A stretch of 64,000 nucleotides of DNA from Prauserella shujinwangii. GTDB lineage: Bacteria; Actinomycetota; Actinomycetes; Mycobacteriales; Pseudonocardiaceae. The DNA lies in NCBI RefSeq assembly GCF_003001955.1, contig NZ_PVNH01000012.1, forward strand, positions 62,001 to 126,000, given 5' to 3'. Shown here piece by piece: positions 16,040-23,021 of the stretch; position 1 is the first letter of the stretch; every line of letters starts with the position of its first letter. Position numbers and translations under genes: made by a program. The notes under the pieces were generated by a model. That model did not search any database. It saw nothing but the letters and a program-made list of their open reading frames with translations, and was not told the origin of the DNA.

Positions 16040-17151
16040 GCGTCCTCCCCCGTCGGGACCGCGAGCCGGTAGCCGCGCTTGACCACGGTCTGCACGAGCC
16101 TGCTCTCGCCCAGCGACGTGCGCAGCCTGCCGACGGCCGTCTCCACGGCGTGCTCCTCGCCCCCGCCGGGCAGCGCGGCCGTCAGCTCACGCCGTGACAC
16201 GACGTGCCCCGGCCGCCGCGCGAGCGCCCGCAGCACGGCCATCGGCGCGGGTGCCACCTCGCACAGCCGGCCGTCCACGACGGCCGCCTGACCGCGCAGC
16301 TCGATCCGCCGCCCCGCCGCGCGCAGCCGCGGCGAGCGGGCCACCAGCTCCTCGGCCAGCGTCCGGGCGAGCGCGCCGATCCGGGCCCGCTCGGGCAGCA
16401 CGGCCGGAACTCCCAGCGCGGCCAGCGGCCCCGCCGTGATCGGTCCGACACAGGCCACCACCACCCGCCGCGTGAGCGCGTCGACCAGCTCGGCGTGCCT
16501 GCCCGTGCGCCGCGCCATCGCCAGCGTGCTCGCCGCCGCCGGTGCGCTCGTGAACGGCAGCGCGTCGATCGAGCCGTCGAGCACCGCGTCGATGAGCCGG
16601 TCGAGCGGGCCGGGATCCGCCGGGCCCACCCAGCGGTACACCGGCACCTGCACCACCTCGGCACCCGCGGAGCGCAGGGAGTCCACGAAGTGCGGCAGCG
16701 GCTCGCCGTGCAGCTGCACCGCGACCCGCTTGCCCGCCACCCCGGAGCCGAGCAGGTGCGCCAGCAGCTCGGCACTGCTCTCCGACGCGGGCGAGTACGC
16801 CTCCGCCAGCCCGGCGGCCCGGACCGCGCCCTTCGCCTTCGGGCCCCGCGTGAGCACGGTGGCGCGGGCAAGGCAGGCGATCAGCTCGTCGCGCAGTCCC
16901 CACCCCTCGGCGGCCTCGATCCAGCCGCGGAAGCCGATGCCGGTGGTCGCGACGACCACGTCCGCGGGCTCGTCGAGCAGTTCCCGGGTGGCCCCGCGCA
17001 GCTCGGTGTCGTCGGCGAGCGGCACGATCCGGATCGCGGGCCCGTAGCGGACCGTGGCGCCCTTGCGCACCAGCAGCGCGCCCAGCTCGTCGGCCCTGCG
17101 GGCCGCCGTGATGCCCACGGCGTACCCGGCCAGCGGCGGGATCCCCGTCAC
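16036..17151 (-). CDS. Uroporphyrinogen-III synthase fused to C-terminal OmpR-type winged helix
   Basis: This 371-residue protein starts at the GTG at 17151, which overlaps the nirD stop. Residues ~1-265 are HemD (YAVGITAARRADELGALL, VVATTGIGFRGWI, FTSAPAAASTLAMA, CVGPITAGPL). Residues ~280-371 are a Trans_reg_C winged helix (LALARRPGHVVSRRELTAAL in part, ETAVGRLRTSL, VKRGYRLAVP). It should make uroporphyrinogen III for siroheme, and the helix may let it bind DNA. Rv0260c of M. tuberculosis has the same fusion next to nirBD (recalled). Confidence 0.9.
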   Translation of the reverse strand: MTGIPPLAGYAVGITAARRADELGALLVRKGATVRYGPAIRIVPLADDTELRGATRELLDEPADVVVATTGIGFRGWIEAAEGWGLRDELIACLARATVLTRGPKAKGAVRAAGLAEAYSPASESSAELLAHLLGSGVAGKRVAVQLHGEPLPHFVDSLRSAGAEVVQVPVYRWVGPADPGPLDRLIDAVLDGSIDALPFTSAPAAASTLAMARRTGRHAELVDALTRRVVVACVGPITAGPLAALGVPAVLPERARIGALARTLAEELVARSPRLRAAGRRIELRGQAAVVDGRLCEVAPAPMAVLRALARRPGHVVSRRELTAALPGGGEEHAVETAVGRLRTSLGESRLVQTVVKRGYRLAVPTGEDA

Positions 17152-17501
17152 GGCGAGCCGACGTGGACCACGCCGTCGGCGACGCGCACCGGGAACGTCC
17201 GGACGCGCACCCCACCGTCCTCGACGCAGACCCCCGAGGTCAGGTCGAACTGCTGCTTGTAGACGGGTGAGGCGACCACCGGCACGCCGCCGACGTCCCC
17301 GACGATGCCCCTGGACAGCACCGCGGCGCCGCTGAACGGGTCCCGGTTGGACAGTGCGAAGAACTCGTCGTGCTGCGTCCGGAACACCGCGACCTGGGTT
17401 CCGTCCGCCAGCAGCGCGGCGACACCGCCGCCGCGCAGGACGGCGTCGACCTCGCACACGCGCACCCAGGTCAGCCCGGCCAGTTCGGGCACCGCGGTCA
17501 T
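17148..17501 (-). CDS. nirD: Nitrite reductase (NADH) small subunit
   Basis: This 117-residue Rieske-like protein of the NirD type has no Cys/His cluster ligands where Rieske proteins have them, which is normal for NirD. Segments are QVAVFRTQHDEFFALSNRDP, FSGAAVLSRGIVGD and SPVYKQQFDLTSGVC. It associates with NirB in the cytoplasmic reduction of nitrite to ammonium. ATGA overlaps with nirB upstream and GTGA with the HemD fusion downstream indicate tight translational coupling. Confidence 0.94.
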   Translation of the reverse strand: MTAVPELAGLTWVRVCEVDAVLRGGGVAALLADGTQVAVFRTQHDEFFALSNRDPFSGAAVLSRGIVGDVGGVPVVASPVYKQQFDLTSGVCVEDGGVRVRTFPVRVADGVVHVGSP

Positions 17502-20026
17502 CGGCTCACCACCTCCGGTACTCCGAGCAGCACGGGCACCGGCTGCTCGCGTTCGGTGCGGAACTCCACGGTCGGGTCGGGGACGCCGGGCGCGTTGACG
17601 AACGAGGTGAACCTGGCGAGCTTCTCCGGGTCGTCCAGCACGCCCTTCCACTCGTCCGCGTAGTTCGCCACGTGCTCGGCCATCGCGGCCTCCAGCTCCG
17701 CGCAGATCCCGAGCTTGTCGTCGACGACCACCTCCCGCAGGTGGTCGAGGCCGCCCTCCAGGTCCTCCAGCCAGGACGCGGTGCGCTGCAGCCGGTCCGC
17801 GGTCCGGATGTAGAACATCAGGAACCGGTCGATGATCCGCACCAGCGTGTCGGTGTCCACGTCGGACACGAGCAGGTCGGCGTGCCGGGGCGTCGCGCCG
17901 CCGTTGCCGCAGACGTAGAGGTTCCAGCCCTGCTCCGTGGCGATGATCCCGAAGTCCTTGCCCCTGGCTTCCGCGCACTCCCTGGCGCAGCCGGACACCG
18001 CCGACTTCAGCTTGTGCGGGGAGCGCAGCCCCCGGTAGCGCAGTTCCAGCGCGATCGCGAGGCCGACACTGTCCTGCACGCCGTAGCGGCACCACGTGCT
18101 GCCCACGCACGACTTCACGGTCCGCAGCGCCTTGCCGTAGGCGTGCCCCGACTCGAACCCGGCGTCGACCAGGCGGCGCCAGATCCGCGGCAGCGCCTCC
18201 ACGGTCGCGCCGAACAGGTCGATCCGCTGCCCGCCGGTGATCTTGGTGTAGAGCCCGAACTCCTTGGCCACCTCGCCGAGCACGATCAGCTTGTCCGGGG
18301 TGATCTCGCCACCGGGGATGCGCGGCACCACCGAGTAGGTGCCGTTGCGCTGCAGGTTGGCGAGGAACCGGTCGTTGGTGTCCTGCAGCGTGGCCCGCTC
18401 GCCGTCCAGGACGTGCCCGGTGCCGAGCGACGCGAGGATCGACGCCACCGCGGGCTTGCAGATCGCGCAGCCGCTGCCCTTGCCGTGCTTGGCGATGAGC
18501 TCGCTGAACGTCGTGATCCGCGTGGCCCGCACGATCTCGAACAGTTCCGCCCGCGACACCGCGAAGTGCTCGCACAGCGCCGTGGACTGCTCGACCCCGC
18601 ACGCGGTGAGCAGCTTGCCCAGCATCGGCACGCACGACCCGCAGGACGTCCCCGCCCTGGTGCAGGCCTTGATCTTCGGGACGGAGTCGCAGCCGTCCTC
18701 GGTGACCGCCTTGACGATGGCACCCTTGGTGACCGCGTTGCACGAGCAGATCTGCGCCTGCTCGGGCAGCGCGTCGACGCCCACCGCACCGCCGTCGGCG
18801 CCCGCGGGCGCGAGCATCGCGGCGGCGTCGGCGGGCAGCGGGCTGCCGACGAGGGACCGCAGCAGGTTGTAGTCGCTCGCGTCGCCGACCAGCACGCCGC
18901 CGAGCAGCGTGCGGGAGGCTCCGGCGTTCTCGGACACCACGAGCTTCTTGTAGGTGCCGTTCACGGCGTCGTGGAAGGCGACCTCCAGCGCCCCCTCGGT
19001 GGTGGCGTGGGCGTCGCCGAAGCTGGCCACGTCGACGCCCATGAGCTTGAGCTTGGTGGAGGTGTCGGCACCGGGGAACGCGGCGTCCCTGCCGAGCAGC
19101 ACCGCGGCGGCGACCTCCGCCATCGAGTAGCCGGGCGCGACCAGGCCGTACACCCGGCCCTCCAGCGCCGCGCACTCGCCGATCGCGTAGATGTCCGGGT
19201 CGCTGGTCCGGCAGGCCGCGTCCACCAGCACGCCACCGCGTTCGCCCAGGTCGAGCCCGCACTGCCGGGCCAGGTCGTCGCGCGGCCGCACACCGGCCGA
19301 GAACACCACGAGGTCGACGTCCAGTTCGGTGCCGTTGCCGAGCCGCGCGCACAGCCTGCCCCGGTCGGCCTCGATCGCCTCGGTGGACGTGCCGGTGTGC
19401 ACGGTCAGCCCGAGGTCGGTGATCAGCCTGCGCAGGAGCGCACCACCGCCCTGGTCGACCTGCAGCGGCATCAACCGCGGCGCCATCTCGACGACATGCG
19501 GCGACAGGCCCATGTCGCGCAGCGCCTTGGCCGCCTCCAGGCCGAGCAGCCCGCCGCCCACGACCGCCGCGGCCGGCCTGCCCCGGCCCGCTCGCGCGCG
19601 CTCCACGGCCGCCCGGATGGCGTCGAGGTCCTCGATCGTCCGGTAGACGAAGCAGCCGGGCAGGTCGTGCCCCGGCACCGGCGGCACGAACGGCCGCGAC
19701 CCGGTGGCGAGCACGAGCGCGTCGTACGGCTGGACGTGCCCGAATGCGGTGACCACCCGCTTGGCCGCCCGGTCGACCTCCACCACGGGGTCACCGAGGC
19801 GCAGCTCGACGGCGTCGGCACCGGCGTAGTCGGCGCCGGGCAGCGCCAGCGCGCCGGCGTCCCATCCGTCCACATAGGAGGTGAGCGCGACCCGGTCGTA
19901 CGCGGGCCGCCGCTCCTCCCCGAGCACGACGATGCGCCACTGCCCGTCGGTGTCCTCGGACCGGATCGCCTCCACCAGCCGGTGCGCGACCATCCCGTGT
20001 CCGGCGACAACCACCGTTCGGCTCAT
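17498..20026 (-). CDS. nirB: Nitrite reductase (NADH) large subunit
   Basis: This 842-residue enzyme is the siroheme nitrite reductase (NO2- + 3 NAD(P)H to NH4+). Order of domains: FAD/NAD-binding reductase (VVVAGHGMVAHRLVE; GGGLLGLEAAKAL), a BFD-like 2Fe-2S domain (CSCNAVTKGAI near 428, CTRAGTSCGSC), a further CAIC motif, ferredoxin-like halves, and the siroheme/4Fe-4S site with Cys pairs in SCVGSTWCRYG (~638) and SGCARECAEARG (~678). The ATG at 20026 has a GGAGGG ribosome site. GlnR-like boxes lie 44-81 bases upstream. Confidence 0.96.
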   Translation of the reverse strand: MSRTVVVAGHGMVAHRLVEAIRSEDTDGQWRIVVLGEERRPAYDRVALTSYVDGWDAGALALPGADYAGADAVELRLGDPVVEVDRAAKRVVTAFGHVQPYDALVLATGSRPFVPPVPGHDLPGCFVYRTIEDLDAIRAAVERARAGRGRPAAAVVGGGLLGLEAAKALRDMGLSPHVVEMAPRLMPLQVDQGGGALLRRLITDLGLTVHTGTSTEAIEADRGRLCARLGNGTELDVDLVVFSAGVRPRDDLARQCGLDLGERGGVLVDAACRTSDPDIYAIGECAALEGRVYGLVAPGYSMAEVAAAVLLGRDAAFPGADTSTKLKLMGVDVASFGDAHATTEGALEVAFHDAVNGTYKKLVVSENAGASRTLLGGVLVGDASDYNLLRSLVGSPLPADAAAMLAPAGADGGAVGVDALPEQAQICSCNAVTKGAIVKAVTEDGCDSVPKIKACTRAGTSCGSCVPMLGKLLTACGVEQSTALCEHFAVSRAELFEIVRATRITTFSELIAKHGKGSGCAICKPAVASILASLGTGHVLDGERATLQDTNDRFLANLQRNGTYSVVPRIPGGEITPDKLIVLGEVAKEFGLYTKITGGQRIDLFGATVEALPRIWRRLVDAGFESGHAYGKALRTVKSCVGSTWCRYGVQDSVGLAIALELRYRGLRSPHKLKSAVSGCARECAEARGKDFGIIATEQGWNLYVCGNGGATPRHADLLVSDVDTDTLVRIIDRFLMFYIRTADRLQRTASWLEDLEGGLDHLREVVVDDKLGICAELEAAMAEHVANYADEWKGVLDDPEKLARFTSFVNAPGVPDPTVEFRTEREQPVPVLLGVPEVVSR

Positions 20027-20069
20027 CTGCAACCCTCCGTCGAGACTGCTCTCATGCTCACCACGACTC

Positions 20070-20107
20070 GTGTCACGGCCGCTTCCGCCGTGTTGCGGCC
20101 GCGTTAC
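20070..20107 (-). promoter_or_regulatory. GlnR-type four-box site upstream of nirB
   Basis: On the minus strand the boxes read GTAAC, GCAAC, GAAGC and GACAC, each separated by exactly six bases (20103-20107, 20092-20096, 20081-20085, 20070-20074). The GlnR consensus is gTnAC-n6-GaAAC repeated with 11-base periodicity. The first pair fits well and the second pair is degenerate. GlnR activates nitrate assimilation under nitrogen limitation in actinomycetes. The site lies in the narK-nirB gap, so nirB probably has its own promoter. Confidence 0.68.
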
Positions 20108-20114
20108 CAACGCC

Positions 20115-21500
20115 TCACACCCGCGCGTGGGCGAGGCTCGGCACCCGCCGCACCGCGAAGCTGCGCCGCAGGTAGAACCACCACGTCGTAGCGGTGCAGA
20201 CGAGGAAGAAGCCGAGGATCGCCACCAGCGCGGGCGTCAGCGTGCCGCCGCCCTCCAGCGAGAACTTGAACACCAGGTTGATCAGCACGCCGCCGAACGC
20301 GCCCACCGCGCCGACGACGCCGACCACGGCACCCGCCTGCCGCTTGGCCGCCTTGAGCGCGGCGCCGGCGTCCTCACCGGTCGACGCGACGCGCCTGCGC
20401 GTCTCCGCCGCGAAGATCATCGGGATCATCCGGTACGTCGAGCCGTTCCCGATCCCGGTGAGCACGAACAGGAAGATGAACGCCCCGAAGAACAGGGCGA
20501 AGCTGTTCGCCTCGACGCTGACGATCACGCCGGCCACGCCGAGGGCGAGGCCGAGGAAGTTCCACAGCGTGATGCGCGCGCCGCCGAGCCGGTCGGCCAG
20601 CAACCCGCCGAGCGGGCGGGACACCGATCCGATGAGCGCCCCGAGGAACGCCAGCGCCACGAACCCCTCGAAGTCCACGAAGCTGATCTTGATCAGCGAC
20701 GGGAACGCGAACGAGAAGCCGATGAAGGAGCCGAACGTTCCGATGTAGAGGAACGCCATCACCCAGGTGTGCTTGCTGGTCATCGCCATCCGGTAGGACT
20801 GCCCGTCGGGTTTGGCCGAGGTGAGGCTGTCCATGAACAGCCACGAGCAGGCCGCCGAGACGACGATCACCGGCATCCACATCAGCGCGGCGTAGGCCAG
20901 ATGGATCCCGGTGCCGATGCTGATGACGATCGGCACGAACAGCTGCGTCACCGCGACCCCGATGTTGCCGCCCGCGGCGTTGAGGCCGAGCGCCAGGCCC
21001 TTCTTGCCCTCGGGGAAGAAGAACGAGATGTTGGTCATCGACGAGGAGAAGTTGCCGCCGCCGAAGCCCATCGCCGCCGCGGTCAGCAGGAAGAACCAGT
21101 ACGGCGCGCCGGTGGTGACGGCGGTGAGCAGCATGCCGCACGGGATCAGCAGCAGGGAGGCGCTGATCGTGGTCCACGCCCGGCCGCCGAACTTCGGGAT
21201 CGCGAACGTGTAGGGCACGCGCAGCGCGGCACCGATCAGGTTGGGCAGGATCAGCAGCCAGAACGTCTGCCCGACGCTGAAGCCGAACCCGAGGTCACCG
21301 AGGAAGGTGACCACGATGCTCATCAGGATCCAGACGTTGAAGCCGAGATGCTCGGCGAGGATGGAGAAGGCGAGGTTGCGCCACGCCACCCGCTTCCCCG
21401 TGCGCTGCCAGAACTCGGGGTTCTCCGGTTCCCAGTGGTCGATCCAGCGGCCCCGCTTCGGCGGGGAGTCCTCCAGCTGCCTCTCGGCGGTGACGGTCAC
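20115..21500 (-). CDS. narK: Nitrate/nitrite MFS transporter (NarK family)
   Basis: This 461-residue protein has about 12 membrane helices. The nitrate signature is present as GGGNFSSSMTNISFFFPEGK, and a second Gly-rich region reads GIGNGSTYRMIPMIF. Together these define the NarK/NasA nitrate porters. It brings nitrate to the cytoplasmic reductase encoded upstream. The GTG at 21500 follows AAGGAGAGGC. The open frame continues upstream through the palindrome at 21522-21571, which is not coding. It may be transcribed separately from the reductase genes because of that terminator. Confidence 0.94.
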   Translation of the reverse strand: MTVTAERQLEDSPPKRGRWIDHWEPENPEFWQRTGKRVAWRNLAFSILAEHLGFNVWILMSIVVTFLGDLGFGFSVGQTFWLLILPNLIGAALRVPYTFAIPKFGGRAWTTISASLLLIPCGMLLTAVTTGAPYWFFLLTAAAMGFGGGNFSSSMTNISFFFPEGKKGLALGLNAAGGNIGVAVTQLFVPIVISIGTGIHLAYAALMWMPVIVVSAACSWLFMDSLTSAKPDGQSYRMAMTSKHTWVMAFLYIGTFGSFIGFSFAFPSLIKISFVDFEGFVALAFLGALIGSVSRPLGGLLADRLGGARITLWNFLGLALGVAGVIVSVEANSFALFFGAFIFLFVLTGIGNGSTYRMIPMIFAAETRRRVASTGEDAGAALKAAKRQAGAVVGVVGAVGAFGGVLINLVFKFSLEGGGTLTPALVAILGFFLVCTATTWWFYLRRSFAVRRVPSLAHARV

Positions 21501-21521
21501 GTGCCTCTCCTTGCTGGTCAG

Positions 21522-21571
21522 GGCTCGTGAGTGAGAAACGTGGTGAGAACGACGTTTTTCACTCACGAGCC
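21522..21571. terminator. Palindromic terminator, family A copy 2
   Basis: A 20-base arm (21522-21541, beginning GGCTCGTGAGTGAGAAACG) pairs with 21552-21571 with one G-T mismatch around a 10-base loop. It lies after the flavoprotein gene and before narK, both on the minus strand, so it should reduce read-through between them. Its sequence is nearly that of 11943-11984. Confidence 0.75.
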
Positions 21572-21578
21572 GGGGGAC

Positions 21579-23021
21579 TCAAGCGGTGCTGGCGAGCCAG
21601 TCGGCAATGCCGCGGACGGCGCCGGAGCAGCTGCCGCAGCCGGTGCTCGCCCTGGTGGCGGTGGCCAGCTCGGCGGCCGAGCACGCGCCGCCACGCCAGG
21701 CGTCCACGAGTGCGCCCTTGGTCACCGAGTTGCAGCGGCACACCACGGCGGACGCGGGCAGGTCGGCGGGGCTGGCGGCGGCCGGCGCGCCCGACGGCAG
21801 CGCCCGCCCCAGCAGGAGCGCGAGCCGGTCGCCGGGCGCGGGCACGCCGTGGTCGAAGAGCTGGGCGATGGTGGCCGCCGCGTCCGGGACCCCGAGCAGG
21901 ATCGCCCCGGTCACCCGGTCGTCGCGCAGGACGAGCTTGGCGTACCGGCCCCGGGCCGGGTCGTCGAACGCCAGCACCTCGGCGCTCTCGTCGGCCACGT
22001 CGGTCTGGGTGTCGCCGAGCGCGGTGAGATCGACGCCCCGCGCCTTGAGCCGGGTGACCACCGGGGTGCCCCGGTACCGGGCCGCCGTGTCGGCGCCGGT
22101 GAGCAGGTCGGCCAGGATCCCTGCCTGCTCCCACGCGGGCTGGACCAGCCCGGACACCGTTCCGGGGTGCCGGGCGCAGTCGCCGATCGCGTGGATGCGC
22201 CCGTCAGTGGTCCGCAGCGCGTCGTCCACCAGCACGCCGCGGTCGACCGCGAGGCCGGCGTCCTCGGCCAGCGCCGTCTCGGGCCGCACCCCGGCCGACA
22301 CGACGACCAGGTCGGCCTGCACGTGGCCGCCGTCGGCGAGCTTGAGCCCGTCGCCGGGCACGTACCGGGCGGCGGCCGTGCCGAGCCGGAAGTCGATGCC
22401 CATCCCGGCGAGCGTGCGCGCGAGCGCCCGGCCCGCACTCGCGTCGAGCTGCCGCTCCATCACGTGCCCCATCGGGTGCACGACCGTGACGAGGTTGCCG
22501 CGTCCGGCGAGACCCCTGGCGGCCTCCAGCCCGAGCAGCCCGCCGCCGAGCACCGCCACCGGCGCGCCGACCCGGGCGGCGTCGAGGATCCGCGCGCAGT
22601 CGTCGAGGGTGCGGAACGCGACCACGCCCTCCGCGGGCCCGGAGTCGGTGACCAGGCCCTCCACCGGCGGCAGCCAGGGCGTGCTGCCGGTGGCGAGCAC
22701 GAGCGCGTCGTAGCCGACCGTGCCGCCGTCGGAGAGCGTGACCTGGCGCACGGCCCGGTCGATCGCCGTCGCCGCCACACCGAGCCGCAGGTCCACGTGG
22801 TGCCGGGCGGCCCAGTCCCGGTCGTGCAGCGCGGCGGCCTCGGGCCGCAGGGTGCCGCCGACCACGGAGGACAGCAGCACGCGGTTGTAGGCGTGGTGCG
22901 GCTCGGCGCCGACCACGGTGAGCGCCACGCGCTCGGCCAGGGGGTCCCGGTGCCGGATCTCCTCGGCCAGCCGGGCGCCCGCCATGCCGTAACCGAGCAC
23001 CACCACGTTCCGCGGGCTCAT
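21579..23021 (-). CDS. FAD-dependent oxidoreductase with BFD-like 2Fe-2S domain, nitrate reductase electron-transfer subunit
   Basis: The protein has 480 residues. The NirB-like FAD/NAD(P)H reductase portion (VVVLGYGMAGARLAEEI; GGGLLGLEAARGLAG; VVSAGVRPETALA) ends in a BFD-like 2Fe-2S domain (CRCNSVTKGAL, TRASTGCGSC). It is in effect the N-terminal half of NirB without the siroheme part. Its ATGA overlap with the molybdoenzyme gene suggests that it passes NAD(P)H electrons to nitrate reductase, as NasB/NasC-type subunits do. Gene names differ between species, so no symbol is given. Confidence 0.9.
   Translation of the reverse strand: MSPRNVVVLGYGMAGARLAEEIRHRDPLAERVALTVVGAEPHHAYNRVLLSSVVGGTLRPEAAALHDRDWAARHHVDLRLGVAATAIDRAVRQVTLSDGGTVGYDALVLATGSTPWLPPVEGLVTDSGPAEGVVAFRTLDDCARILDAARVGAPVAVLGGGLLGLEAARGLAGRGNLVTVVHPMGHVMERQLDASAGRALARTLAGMGIDFRLGTAAARYVPGDGLKLADGGHVQADLVVVSAGVRPETALAEDAGLAVDRGVLVDDALRTTDGRIHAIGDCARHPGTVSGLVQPAWEQAGILADLLTGADTAARYRGTPVVTRLKARGVDLTALGDTQTDVADESAEVLAFDDPARGRYAKLVLRDDRVTGAILLGVPDAAATIAQLFDHGVPAPGDRLALLLGRALPSGAPAAASPADLPASAVVCRCNSVTKGALVDAWRGGACSAAELATATRASTGCGSCSGAVRGIADWLASTA

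Noticed and set aside
17354-20191. Open frame of 945 codons on the plus strand, antisense to nirB and nirD
   Set aside because: Composition is Arg/Gly/Val/His-rich without any motif, while the opposite strand has all nitrite reductase motifs.
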